Shown piece after piece: positions 1 through 8,484 of a DNA stretch of 64,000 nt (position 1 is the stretch's first letter; each line of letters starts with the position of its first letter). This stretch comes from Streptomyces abyssomicinicus (GTDB lineage Bacteria; Actinomycetota; Actinomycetes; Streptomycetales; Streptomycetaceae). The stretch spans positions 142,765-206,764 of the forward strand of contig NZ_BBZI01000007.1 of the NCBI RefSeq assembly GCF_008974245.1, given 5' to 3'. The translations under genes were made by a program, and so were the position numbers. The notes under the pieces were generated by a model that searched no databases, was not told where the DNA came from, and saw nothing but the letters and a program-made list of their open reading frames with translations.

Positions 1-10
1 GGGCTCGACG

Positions 11-1702
11 TTGAACGACTCGCTACGCGCGCTGCGGTTCATCTATGGCTACCCGCTGCGCTACCGCCGCGAGATGGTCATCGCCACGGTGATCATGTTC
101 CTCGGCCTCCTGGGCAACATCGCCGTCCCGCTCCTGACGCGGTACGCCATCGACATCGGCGTCCTGGGCGGTGAGTCCAGCACCCTGCTGATGACCTCGC
201 TGGGCGTCCTCGGCGCCGGCGTGGCGACCACCGCCCTGCTGCACATCGGCAAGCGCATGCGGTTCACGGTGGCCAGCAAGGCCGTCAACGACCTGCGGGA
301 GGACCTCTTCCGCAAGCTCATGAACCTCGGCCCCGCGGACATCGCGGAGGCATCCGGAGGGCGCGCCCTCACCCGCCTGGTCTCCGACGCCGTCTCCGTC
401 CGCGGCCTCACCAACGGCGGTCTCCTGGAACTGCTCAACCAACTGCTGGTCACCCTCACCATGCTGGTGACCGCGCTCGTCATCGACCCCAGGACCACGC
501 TGCTCGCCGTCATCCCGATGGTCTTCGTGGTGATCGGCAACTTCACCGTGCAACTGCGCCTCCAGCGGGCCTTCGTGGAGCTGAAGAGCCAGTTCACCAA
601 GCTGCTGGCCGGTGTCGGCGAGTCGCTCGCCAACATCAACGTGGTCAAGTCCTACGGCCGCGAGGCCGAGGCCTCCGACCGGCTGAACAAGGTCAATCAG
701 GACCACTCGGCGCGCGACGGCAGGATGAAGCGCACCTACAGCCGGTGGGAGGCGATCCTCAACGTCGTCGGCGGGCTGCCCACGCCGATCGCGCTGTGGG
801 CGGGCGGACAGGCTGTCCTGAACGGCACCAGCACCGTCGGCGACCTGGTCGCCGTCGTCGCCCTGGTGATGATGTTCCAGATGAGCATCCACATGCTCGC
901 CATGCACACCAACGGAGCCTTCCGCAGCGTCGTCACCGCCCAGCGCCTGCTGCGCGTGATGGACGCCCGCTCCGTCATCACCGGGCGCGACGGCGCCACC
1001 GACCTGCCCGCCCTCGGCTCCCTCGACGCCACCGGCATCGACGTCGACATCGCCGGACGCCGCGTCCTGGACAAGGTGGGGCTGCACATCGAGGCCGGCG
1101 AGGTGGTCGCGCTGACCGGGCCCACCGGCAGCGGCAAGTCCACCCTGCTGCACGTCCTGGCCCGGCTGCGCGACCCCGACGGAGGCAGCGTGACCTACGA
1201 CGGCGTCGACGCCCGGACCTACGCGCCGGACGCCCTGCGCCGGCACATCGTGTGCCTGCCGCAGCGGCAGTGGGTCTTCGAAGGCACCCTCGAGGACAAC
1301 ATCCGGTTCGCACGCCCCGAGGCCACCCGTGACGAGGTCGCCCAGGCGGCCACCGCCGCCGGTCTCTCCCACATCCCGCTCGACCGCCGCTTCGGCGCCA
1401 GCACCCTGGACCTCTCCGCAGGCGAGCGTCAGCGCATCGGCCTGGCCCGCGCCCTGCTCGTCGACCCGGACGTCCTGCTGCTGGACAACCCGACGGCCAA
1501 TCTCGACGCCGAGACCGAGGCAGCGCTCCTGGAGACCGTCCTGCGGGTGCGCAACGGACGCACCCTGGTCATCGCCTCCCAGCAGACCGCCGTCACCAGC
1601 TACGCCGACCGGACCATCAGCCTCGCACCCCGTGCGACGGCCCCGGACGCGGTGGCCACGCTCACCGGCGCGGCCGGCCTCGAAGGAGGAAAGGACTCAT
1701 GA
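11..1702 (+). CDS. ABC exporter half-transporter with degenerate ATP site (subunit A)
   Basis: This is a type IV ABC exporter half: an N-terminal membrane domain of about 300 residues, then an ATPase. Walker A GPTGSGKST is near residue 370 and the signature LSAGERQ near 469. Walker B reads LLLDNPT, with Asn where the catalytic Glu should be, and the H-loop reads IASQQ, with Gln for His. This half therefore probably cannot hydrolyse ATP well and should pair with the next gene as an asymmetric heterodimer, as known for TM287/288-type exporters. The stop overlaps the next ATG by 4 bases. TTG at 11 is the first usable start, but the frame is open to the window edge, so the true start may lie upstream. 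The cargo is unknown; the Cys-rich protein two genes on is a candidate. Confidence 0.88.
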   Translation: MNDSLRALRFIYGYPLRYRREMVIATVIMFLGLLGNIAVPLLTRYAIDIGVLGGESSTLLMTSLGVLGAGVATTALLHIGKRMRFTVASKAVNDLREDLFRKLMNLGPADIAEASGGRALTRLVSDAVSVRGLTNGGLLELLNQLLVTLTMLVTALVIDPRTTLLAVIPMVFVVIGNFTVQLRLQRAFVELKSQFTKLLAGVGESLANINVVKSYGREAEASDRLNKVNQDHSARDGRMKRTYSRWEAILNVVGGLPTPIALWAGGQAVLNGTSTVGDLVAVVALVMMFQMSIHMLAMHTNGAFRSVVTAQRLLRVMDARSVITGRDGATDLPALGSLDATGIDVDIAGRRVLDKVGLHIEAGEVVALTGPTGSGKSTLLHVLARLRDPDGGSVTYDGVDARTYAPDALRRHIVCLPQRQWVFEGTLEDNIRFARPEATRDEVAQAATAAGLSHIPLDRRFGASTLDLSAGERQRIGLARALLVDPDVLLLDNPTANLDAETEAALLETVLRVRNGRTLVIASQQTAVTSYADRTISLAPRATAPDAVATLTGAAGLEGGKDS

Positions 1703-3618
1703 CCGCCGCCCCGGCCGAGGTTCCGCTCGAGGGCAAGGAGGCGCGGCGCACCCTCGCCCGCGCGGTCCGCCGCTTCCTGCCGTACCTCCGCCCGCACTGG
1801 ACCTGGCTCACCGTCGCCACCGTGATGGCCGTCCTCAACTCGATCGTCACCATCGCCGTGATGTACACGGTGATGGCCGGCATCGGGCAGATCGTCATCG
1901 GCGACATGAGCGCGGTCGAGTCGACCGCCGTCAACCTGATCGTGCTGACGATCGCCGAGAACGTCATCCGCATCGTCTACAACTCGGCGATGATCCGCAT
2001 CAACGAACGCCTCTCGGTCACCATCCGCGACGACCTCGTGAAGCGGCTGCACAACGTGCAGCTGTCCCGCCACGTCTCCCAGGCCAGCGGCGAATGGGTC
2101 ACCCGGGTGCTGTTCGAGGCCAACCGCTTCCGGGGCTTCCTCACCAAGTCCCTGATGGAGGTGGCCAACAGCGTCATCTGGTTCGTCGCCTTCGCCGTCT
2201 TCCTGCTCGCCCTCAGCCCCACCGTGGCGCTGCCCACGCTGATCACCATTCCGCTGATGGTCTGGATCGCGGTGACCTTCACCAAGCGCCTGCGGCCCGA
2301 CACCCGCGCCCAGCGCGAGGGCTGGGACCAGGTCGTGGGCTACCTCAACCAGCGCATCGACGGCCTGGCGGACATCCGCTCGTTCGGCCAGGAGGAGGCG
2401 GTCCTCGCCGACCTGCGCCGGCGCTCCGAGGACTACAGCACCGTCCACAACCGGCTCTCCTTCAAGCGCCTGTGGCTCACCTCGCAGCTCGGCTTCGGCG
2501 TCTTCCTGGCCCTGGCACTGCTGATCTTCTTCGGCGGCCTCCAGATCATCAACGGCCACCAGCTCGGCTCCGGCTTCTTCTTCGACATGGCCGCCGGCAT
2601 GATGCCCATGACCTGGATGCTCATGGGCACCGACACCATGATGGCCTCGATGGGCATGGCCTCCGGCACCGCCCTGGCCGCCGGAACGCTCGCCGCGTTC
2701 GCCCTGTTCGTCAAGCGCATGCTCAACCCGGTCCGCGACCTCGCCCACCAGCTCGGCCAGACCTCCGACATCGCCGCCACCGCGCAGCGGATCCTCGAGG
2801 TGCTCGAACTGGAGGAGGAGCAGAGCGGAACCGGCACGCTGCCCCCGGTCGAGGGCGACGTGGAGGTCGACGACGTCCGGTTCGCCTACGGCGACGGCCC
2901 CGAAGTGCTGCACGGTGTCACGCTGCGCGCGCGGCCGGGCGAGCACATCGGCATCGTGGGCACCAGCGGCGCAGGCAAGAGCACGCTCATGCAGCTCCTG
3001 GTGCGTCTCTACACGCCCACCAGCGGCGCCGTACGCGTCGACGGGCACGACCTGGCGGGCATCAGCAGCGCCTCCGTCCGCTCCCAGGTGCTCCTGGTCA
3101 CCCAGGAGGCGCAGCTCTTCGACGGCACCGTCACCGAGAACATCCTCTTCGGCCGCCCCGAGGCCACCGAGGGACAGGTCGTCGAGGCGGCCCGGGCCGT
3201 CGGGGCCGACGAGGTCATCGCCGGACTGCGCGACGGATACGCCACCCGGGTCGGTGAGCGGGGGTCGCGTCTGTCGGTGGGCGAGCGGCAGCTGATCGCC
3301 CTGGCCCGGGCCATGCTCGCCGACCCGCGCGTCATCGTCCTCGACGAGGCCGTCTCCAGCGTCGACCCCGACCGCCAGCGCGTCGTCTTCGCGGCCATCC
3401 GCCGCCTGCTGGAAGGCCGTACGGCGATCGTCGTCGCCCACTGGCTCGCACTCGTCGAAGACCTCGACCAGGTGTTCGTCCTGGAGGACGGACGCATCGT
3501 CGAATCCGGTCGCCCCGTGGAGCTTCTCACCGCGGGCGGGCGGCTCACCGAACTGTGCCAGGCCCAGGAGGGCCGAACCCGGCAGAACACCGAAGGAAAG
3601 GACAACACCCGTGTCTGA
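1699..3618 (+). CDS. ABC exporter half-transporter, catalytically complete (subunit B)
   Basis: This is the second half-transporter, 639 residues: a membrane domain to about residue 330, then an ATPase with Walker A GTSGAGKST (about 421), signature LSVGERQ, Walker B VIVLDEA with the catalytic Glu, and the H-loop His in VVAHW. It supplies the canonical residues missing from subunit A, so the two should form one heterodimeric pump with one active and one degenerate site. ATG at 1699 overlaps the upstream stop (ATGA), and GGAGGAAAGGA just before it is a strong ribosome site. Its 3' end overlaps the Cys-rich gene by 8 bases, so exporter and small protein are translationally linked. Multidrug, lipid and peptide exporters share this fold, and the sequence does not name the cargo. 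Confidence 0.9.
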   Translation: MTAAPAEVPLEGKEARRTLARAVRRFLPYLRPHWTWLTVATVMAVLNSIVTIAVMYTVMAGIGQIVIGDMSAVESTAVNLIVLTIAENVIRIVYNSAMIRINERLSVTIRDDLVKRLHNVQLSRHVSQASGEWVTRVLFEANRFRGFLTKSLMEVANSVIWFVAFAVFLLALSPTVALPTLITIPLMVWIAVTFTKRLRPDTRAQREGWDQVVGYLNQRIDGLADIRSFGQEEAVLADLRRRSEDYSTVHNRLSFKRLWLTSQLGFGVFLALALLIFFGGLQIINGHQLGSGFFFDMAAGMMPMTWMLMGTDTMMASMGMASGTALAAGTLAAFALFVKRMLNPVRDLAHQLGQTSDIAATAQRILEVLELEEEQSGTGTLPPVEGDVEVDDVRFAYGDGPEVLHGVTLRARPGEHIGIVGTSGAGKSTLMQLLVRLYTPTSGAVRVDGHDLAGISSASVRSQVLLVTQEAQLFDGTVTENILFGRPEATEGQVVEAARAVGADEVIAGLRDGYATRVGERGSRLSVGERQLIALARAMLADPRVIVLDEAVSSVDPDRQRVVFAAIRRLLEGRTAIVVAHWLALVEDLDQVFVLEDGRIVESGRPVELLTAGGRLTELCQAQEGRTRQNTEGKDNTRV

Positions 3619-3934
3619 CGCCAGCCTTGGCTCCCTGTTCTGGGACGCCGCCCAGCAGTCGCCCGCCGCTGCCGCCGAGGAGCCCAAGAAGGCCACGTCA
3701 TGCTGCGGCCCCAAGCCGGCGGCCGAGAAGGCCGACGCCTCCGCGAAGGCCGACGCCCCGGCGAAGGCCGAGGCGCCCAAGAAGGCCTCCTCGTGCTGCG
3801 GCCCCAAGCCCGCCGCCGACACCGCCGACGCCGGGGACAAGCCGAAGCAGACCTCCTGCTGCGGCCCCAAGCCGGCCGCCGCGGCCCCCGCCGACCAGGC
3901 GTCCGCGCCCGCCAAGAAGTCCTGCTGCGGCTGA
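3611..3934 (+). CDS. Small protein with four CCG(PKPA) repeats, possible metal-binding peptide or precursor
   Basis: I do not recognise this family. It has 107 residues, a GTG start at 3611 and a GAAGGAAAGGA ribosome site upstream. Residues 1-25 (LGSLFWDAAQQS core) look like a leader. The rest is an Ala/Lys/Pro/Glu linker carrying four vicinal Cys pairs at 31-32, 62-63, 83-84 and 105-106, each followed by Gly; the first three read CCGPKPAA and the protein ends in CCG. There is no signal peptide or membrane segment. Paired thiols suit Cu(I) or As(III) binding, and copZ and copA are four and six genes downstream. The alternative is a modified peptide exported by the ABC pair, since the acyltransferase and aminotransferase in the operon could be tailoring enzymes. 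Both roles are inference. Confidence 0.75.
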   Translation: MSDASLGSLFWDAAQQSPAAAAEEPKKATSCCGPKPAAEKADASAKADAPAKAEAPKKASSCCGPKPAADTADAGDKPKQTSCCGPKPAAAAPADQASAPAKKSCCG

Positions 3935-3965
3935 CCGCCACCCCCAACCGTCCGAAGGAGGACAC

Positions 3966-4496
3966 ATGACCCGGCGCACGGACACCCGTCAGCCTGCCGG
4001 AACGGATCTCACGGCAACGCCGGCGGGCGCCCGCACCCCACGCGGGCCGATGCGCCGGGCCGCCTCCCCGGGCGCCGTCGTGCTGGCCGCGGCGCTGCTC
4101 GCCGCCTGCGGCCCCTCGACGGACACCGGAGCCGCCGCGCCCGCGGCCACGTCCGACCTCGACAAGAACTGCCGGGCCACCAAGTCCGACGCGGGGCTCG
4201 AAGTGACGCTCGCGGTGGCTCCTTGCCCGGTCAAGGGCGGTGGCGCGGCCGGCACGGCCGACATCACCGTCAAGGACGCCGCGGGCCAGCCGGTGGAGGG
4301 CGCGAAGGTCGAGATCAACCCGGAGATGCCCAACATGAAGATGAAGGGCGGCGACCAGACCGCGCGGCCCGAGGGCGAGGGCTACCAGGCCAAGCTCGTC
4401 CTGGGCATGCCCGGCGACTGGAAGATCACCGTCCAGGTGAGGCCCGGCTCCGGGGAGGCGTCCTCCACCGCGTTCCACCTGACGGCGGGGGAGTAG
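3966..4496 (+). CDS. YtkA/FixH-like lipoprotein
   Basis: The protein has 176 residues. A long polar N-region is followed by a hydrophobic stretch ending in lipobox LLAAC (Cys48), so it should be a membrane-anchored extracytoplasmic lipoprotein. ATG at 3966 has a good AAGGAGG site 5 bases upstream; Met29 would give a more usual signal length but lacks a clear site. The mature part is an Ig-like beta domain (ITVKDAAGQPVEGAKVEI, then NMKMKG, then a DWKITVQV strand), as in YtkA-like/FixH-C domains often found with copper handling. Met residues in PEMPNMKMKG could bind Cu(I). It lies between the CCG-repeat gene and the aminotransferase with very short gaps. Confidence 0.72.
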   Translation: MTRRTDTRQPAGTDLTATPAGARTPRGPMRRAASPGAVVLAAALLAACGPSTDTGAAAPAATSDLDKNCRATKSDAGLEVTLAVAPCPVKGGGAAGTADITVKDAAGQPVEGAKVEINPEMPNMKMKGGDQTARPEGEGYQAKLVLGMPGDWKITVQVRPGSGEASSTAFHLTAGE

Positions 4497-4498
4497 GC

Positions 4499-5680
4499 GT
4501 GATCAGCAGTCGTGCCGGCTCCCTGCCCGCGTCCAGTACCGCGGCGCTGGACGCCCACGTCAAGGCGCTGCTCGCCGAGGGCGCCGACATCGTCAACCTC
4601 ACCGGCGGTGAACTGGACTTCCCCACCCCCGAGCAGGCGTCCGAGGGCGCGCGGCGGGCCATCGCCGAAGGCCGCACCCGCTACACCCCGGTGGCGGGCG
4701 TCGGACACCTGCGGGAGGCCGTGGCCCGGCGTCTCACCACCCGCTGGAACAGCCCCCACGAGCCCGCGCAGATCGTCACCACCAACGGTGCCAAGCAGGC
4801 CCTGGCCCAGATCTTCACCGTGCTCTGCGAACCGGGCGACGAGGTGATCCTGCCCGCCCCGTACTGGGTGAGCTTCCCCCACATGATCCGGCTCGCCGGC
4901 GCCGTACCGGTCGAGGTGGACACCTCCGCCACCGGCTTCCGCCTCACGCCCGAGGCCCTGCGCGAGGCCGTCACGCCCCGGACGAAGGTCCTCCTGCTCA
5001 ACAACCCCTCCAACCCCACCGGCGTGGTCCTGGACCGCGGTGAGCTCGCCGCCCTCGCCCACGTGGCCCTGGAGCACGGACTGGTCGTGGTGAGCGACGA
5101 GATCTACGGCGACCTGGTCCACGAGGGCGCGGAGTTCACCAGCTTCGCCTCGCTGGGACCGGAGATCGCCGAACGCACCGTCACGGTCGGCGGCTTCTCC
5201 AAGACCTACGCGATGACCGGATGGCGGATCGGCTTCGCCGCCGCCCCGCCGCCGGTCGCCGCAGCTCTCTCCGCCGTACAGGGGCACACCAGTTCCGCGC
5301 CGTCGTCCATCTCCCAGTACGCGGCGCTCGCTGCCCTGGAAGGCGACACGGACACCGAACTCGACCGTCGGGCCGCGGAGTTGAACCGGCGTCGAGCGAT
5401 CATGCGGGACGGCGTGCGAGGCCTCCCCCCACTGCGCCTGACGGCGCCGCCGCAGGGAGGCTTCTTCGCCTTCGTGGACGTCCGGGGGCTGTGCACCGGG
5501 CCCGGCGACGACGCGGGCACGGTGGCCGGGAACCTGCTGGAGCACGCCGGCGTCGCGGTGATGCCCGGCAACGACTTCGCGGCACCCCACCACGTGCGCC
5601 TCTCCTACGCCGTCGCCGCCGAGGACATCGCCCTCGCGCTGGACCGGATCGGCTCCTACCTGAAGGCCGTCGACGCCTGA
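4499..5680 (+). CDS. PLP-dependent class I/II aminotransferase
   Basis: A 393-residue fold-type I aminotransferase of the aspartate/aromatic group. Visible are NNPSNPTG, VSDEIYGDL (PLP-binding Asp and Tyr) and GGFSKTYAMTGWRIGF, with the Schiff-base Lys in SKT and the substrate Arg in the C-terminal HHVRLSYA. GTG at 4499 is two bases after the lipoprotein stop, with GGGGGAG 5 bases upstream overlapping that gene's end, so translation is coupled. The length is normal for AspC-type enzymes. Its substrate is unknown. Its position inside an exporter and copper operon, away from amino-acid genes, suggests a dedicated role in making or tailoring a small molecule or peptide. Confidence 0.85.
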   Translation: MISSRAGSLPASSTAALDAHVKALLAEGADIVNLTGGELDFPTPEQASEGARRAIAEGRTRYTPVAGVGHLREAVARRLTTRWNSPHEPAQIVTTNGAKQALAQIFTVLCEPGDEVILPAPYWVSFPHMIRLAGAVPVEVDTSATGFRLTPEALREAVTPRTKVLLLNNPSNPTGVVLDRGELAALAHVALEHGLVVVSDEIYGDLVHEGAEFTSFASLGPEIAERTVTVGGFSKTYAMTGWRIGFAAAPPPVAAALSAVQGHTSSAPSSISQYAALAALEGDTDTELDRRAAELNRRRAIMRDGVRGLPPLRLTAPPQGGFFAFVDVRGLCTGPGDDAGTVAGNLLEHAGVAVMPGNDFAAPHHVRLSYAVAAEDIALALDRIGSYLKAVDA

Positions 5681-5697
5681 GCCCCCATCCCCCGTTT

Positions 5698-5757
5698 CTT
5701 CCCACCGCCCACCCCGTCTTCTTTCTTCCCACCGCCCACTTCCTTCCCACCACCCAC
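5698..5757 (+). repeat. Three C-rich 15-nt direct repeats before copZ
   Basis: The 120-base gap between the aminotransferase and copZ holds three near-identical units CTTCCCACCGCCCAC at 5698-5712, 5725-5739 and 5743-5757, the last with one change. The strand is almost purine-free. No hairpin or known copper-regulator box is visible. It could be slippage-born sequence or an unstructured spacer in the mRNA. Confidence 0.6.
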
Positions 5758-5800
5758 GCCAGCACGGCCCGTCGGGCCGGCCGACGATTTGGAGAACATC

Positions 5801-6025
5801 ATGAGCACCACCGCCACCGTCTTCGAGGTCCGCGGCATGACCTGCGGGGGCTGCGCCAAGCGCATCCGCACGGCGATCGAGACCGACCTCGGCGACGGCG
5901 CGTCGGTCGTGGTCGACCACAAGAGCGGCCGGGTGACCGTCACCTCCGCCGGCGAGTTCACCCCGGACGCCGTGCGGGCCGCCGTGGAGCGCACCGGCTA
6001 CGAGTTCGCCGGGACCGCCGAGTGA
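5801..6025 (+). CDS. copZ: CopZ-like copper chaperone (HMA domain)
   Basis: A single heavy-metal-associated domain of 74 residues with the metal-binding loop GMTCGGC and the usual beta-alpha-beta layout ending in the GYEF motif. Cytosolic Cu(I) is bound by the two Cys and handed to a CopA ATPase, which is encoded two genes downstream. ATG at 5801 is chosen over a TTG 12 bases earlier because GGAG at 5791-5794 lies 6 bases before it. The stop overlaps the next tiny ORF (GTGA). Confidence 0.92.
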   Translation: MSTTATVFEVRGMTCGGCAKRIRTAIETDLGDGASVVVDHKSGRVTVTSAGEFTPDAVRAAVERTGYEFAGTAE

Positions 6026-6117
6026 ACCCGGCCCTCAAGCTCGCCCTGTACGCCGTGGGCCTCGCCGTCTGCTTCGGTGCGGCCTGGCTGGTCGGCAGCG
6101 CGCTGCCGCCCCTGTAA
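6022..6117 (+). CDS. 31-residue single-span membrane microprotein
   Basis: A GTG start overlaps the copZ stop by 4 bases, and the frame runs 31 codons to TAA at 6117, 30 bases before copA. The product has a short basic head (MNPALK) and one hydrophobic span (LALYAVGLAVCFGAAWLVG), then SALPPL. The overlap and the exact fit between copZ and copA argue that it is translated. It may be a CopA-associated membrane peptide, or the surviving N-terminal anchor of a longer copper-operon protein that has lost its soluble domain. Neither can be proved from one sequence. Confidence 0.5.
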   Translation: MNPALKLALYAVGLAVCFGAAWLVGSALPPL

Positions 6118-6147
6118 CCCTCACCGTCCGCAAAGGAGACAGCAGTC

Positions 6148-8484
6148 ATGGCCGGCACAGCCACGACGGCACCAGCCGTGGTCACGCTCGACATCGGCGG
6201 TATGACCTGCGGGGCCTGTTCGGCCCGGATCGAGCGCAAGCTCAACCGCCTCGAAGGCGTGACCGCGGAGGTCAACTTCGCCCTCGAACGCGCCCATGTC
6301 AGCCACGACGACCGGCACACGGTCGACGAACTCATCGACACCGTGGTGAAGATGGGTTACACGGCCGCCCTGCCGGCTCCGCCCCAGGAGTCGGTCGTGG
6401 ACGACGGCGCGGAACCGCAGGAGGACGCCGAGGAGCGCGAACTCGCCTCCATGCGCCAGCGCATCCTGATCTGCCTCGCCCTCACCGTGCCGGTCATCGC
6501 CATGGCGATGATCACGCCGCTGCAGTTCGACCACTGGCAGTGGCTCTCCCTCACCCTGGCCGCGCCGGTGGCGGTCTGGGGAGCCTGGCCGTTCCACGCC
6601 GCAGCCTGGAAGAACGTCCGCCAGGCCGCGGGCACCATGGACACCCTGGTCTCCATCGGCGTGCTCGCCTCGTTCGGCTGGTCGCTGTACGCCCTCTTCT
6701 TCGGGTACGCCGGTGTCACCGGCATGCGGATGCCCTTCCTGATGGTCCCGACGCCGGGACAGGGACTGCACCACATCTACCTCGAGGTCGCCACCTCCCT
6801 CACCCTGTTCGTCCTGGTCGGCCGCTACGCCGAGCACCGGGCCAAGCGCCGGGCCGGAAGCGCCGTGCGCGCCCTGCTCGAACTCGGTGCCAAGGACGTC
6901 ACCGCCCTCCGGGCGGGCCAGGAGATCGGCATCCCCATCGGCGAACTGCGCGTCGGCGACCTGTTCGTGGTCCGGCCCGGCGAGAAGATCGCCACCGACG
7001 GCAGCGTCGTCGAGGGCAGCTCCGCCGTCGACGCGTCGATGCTGACCGGAGAGAGCGTGCCCCAGGAAGTGTCCGTCGGGGACACCGTCGTCGGGGCGAC
7101 CGTCAACACCAGCGGACGGCTGGTGGTCCGCGCCGAGCGGGTCGGTGCCGACACCCAGCTCGCCCACATCAGCCGGCTGGTCTCCGAGGCGCAGGCGGGC
7201 AAGGCTCCCGTCCAGCGGCTCGCCGACCGGATCGCCGCCGTCTTCGTGCCCGTGGTGGTCGCCGTCGCCTTCGCCGTCGCCGGCTTCTGGATCGGCAACG
7301 GGGGAGACGCGGCGGTGGCGCTCACCGCGGCGGTCTCCGTGCTGGTGGTGGCCTGCCCGTGCTCCCTGGGGCTCGCCACGCCCACCGCCCTCCTGGTCGG
7401 CACGGGTCGCGGGGCGCAGCTCGGCATCGTCATCCGGGGCCCGCAGGTCCTGGAGTCCACGCGCCGGATCGACACCGTGGTGCTGGACAAGACCGGCACG
7501 GTGACCACCGGCAGGATGCGCCTGGTCGGGACGGAGTGCGCGGACGGCGCCGACCGGGCCGAACTGCTGCTCATGGCAGGTGCCTTGGAGCGTGCGTCCG
7601 AGCACCCGATCGCCGCCGCGGTGACCGACGCGGCCGCCGAGCTCGGTCAGGAGCTGCCACCGGTCACGGACTTCCGGGCCAGCGCGGGCTTCGGCGTCGT
7701 CGGACGGGTCCTCGACCGCGAGGTGATGGTGGGCCGCCTCCGCTGGGTCGAGGAACGCATGGCCCTCTCCGACGGTCTGCGGGAACGGCTCGAGGCCCAG
7801 GCGGGCGGCCGGACCGTGGTGGCCGTCGGCTGGGAGGGCACGGTGCGCGGTCTGCTCCTCGTCGCCGACGAGGCCAAGCCGACCAGCCGTCAGGCCGTCG
7901 ACGAGATGCGCCGCCTCGGCCTCACACCCCTTCTCCTCACCGGAGACACCGAGGGCGCGGCCCGCCGCATCGCCGACGAGATGGGCATCGGCGAGGTCGA
8001 GGCCGAGGTCCTCCCCGAGGACAAGGCGGCGGTGGTGCGGCGGCTCCAGGAGGAAGGCCGCAACGTGGCCATGGTCGGCGACGGCATCAACGACGCCGCG
8101 GCCCTGGCCCAGGCCGATCTGGGCATCGCCATCGGGGGAGGCACCGACGCAGCCATCGAGGCGAGCGACATCACGCTGGTCCGCGGAGACCTGCGGGACG
8201 CGGCCGACGCCGTGCGGCTGTCCCGGCGGACCCTGGGCACCATCAAGGGCAACCTGTTCTGGGCGTTCGTCTACAACCTGGCGGGCATTCCGCTGGCCGC
8301 CTCCGGGGTCCTGAACCCGATGATCGCGGGTGCCGCCATGGCGCTCTCCAGCATCTTCGTGGTGACAAACAGCCTCCGGCTGCGACGGTTCCGGCCGTCG
8401 GCGCCCCGGGACGCGGCGTCCGTACCCGGCCTGGACGTCGAGGGGCTGCCCGCCGAGCCGCGCTCCCCGGCGGTCGCCGCGTGA
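6148..8484 (+). CDS. copA: Copper-exporting P1B-type ATPase
   Basis: A 778-residue Cu(I) efflux ATPase in the cytoplasmic membrane. In order: one N-terminal HMA domain (GMTCGAC, about residue 19), membrane helices, the actuator loop TGES (about 299), intramembrane CPC (VVACPCSLG, about 403), phosphorylation site DKTGT (about 448), nucleotide-binding SEHPIA (about 485) and hinge GDGIND (about 644). YN in FVYNLAG and MALSS in the last helices complete the P1B-1 signature for Cu(I)/Ag(I). RBS CAAAGGAGA precedes ATG 6148. The last codon overlaps the next gene (GTGA), placing the acyltransferase in the same operon. Confidence 0.95.
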   Translation: MAGTATTAPAVVTLDIGGMTCGACSARIERKLNRLEGVTAEVNFALERAHVSHDDRHTVDELIDTVVKMGYTAALPAPPQESVVDDGAEPQEDAEERELASMRQRILICLALTVPVIAMAMITPLQFDHWQWLSLTLAAPVAVWGAWPFHAAAWKNVRQAAGTMDTLVSIGVLASFGWSLYALFFGYAGVTGMRMPFLMVPTPGQGLHHIYLEVATSLTLFVLVGRYAEHRAKRRAGSAVRALLELGAKDVTALRAGQEIGIPIGELRVGDLFVVRPGEKIATDGSVVEGSSAVDASMLTGESVPQEVSVGDTVVGATVNTSGRLVVRAERVGADTQLAHISRLVSEAQAGKAPVQRLADRIAAVFVPVVVAVAFAVAGFWIGNGGDAAVALTAAVSVLVVACPCSLGLATPTALLVGTGRGAQLGIVIRGPQVLESTRRIDTVVLDKTGTVTTGRMRLVGTECADGADRAELLLMAGALERASEHPIAAAVTDAAAELGQELPPVTDFRASAGFGVVGRVLDREVMVGRLRWVEERMALSDGLRERLEAQAGGRTVVAVGWEGTVRGLLLVADEAKPTSRQAVDEMRRLGLTPLLLTGDTEGAARRIADEMGIGEVEAEVLPEDKAAVVRRLQEEGRNVAMVGDGINDAAALAQADLGIAIGGGTDAAIEASDITLVRGDLRDAADAVRLSRRTLGTIKGNLFWAFVYNLAGIPLAASGVLNPMIAGAAMALSSIFVVTNSLRLRRFRPSAPRDAASVPGLDVEGLPAEPRSPAVAA

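Noticed and set aside
1600..3915. 771-codon open frame antisense to the second ABC gene and the CCG-repeat gene
   Set aside because: Shadow frame caused by high third-position GC; no domains, and the sense strand has clear ABC motifs.
4223..4498. N-terminal extension of the aminotransferase into the lipoprotein gene
   Set aside because: The added residues are a shadow of the lipoprotein; GTG 4499 has its own ribosome site and starts the conserved fold.
5681..5800. CsoR- or CueR-type copper operator before copZ
   Set aside because: No G-tract palindrome or MerR-type spaced dyad is visible; only the C-rich direct repeats are present.
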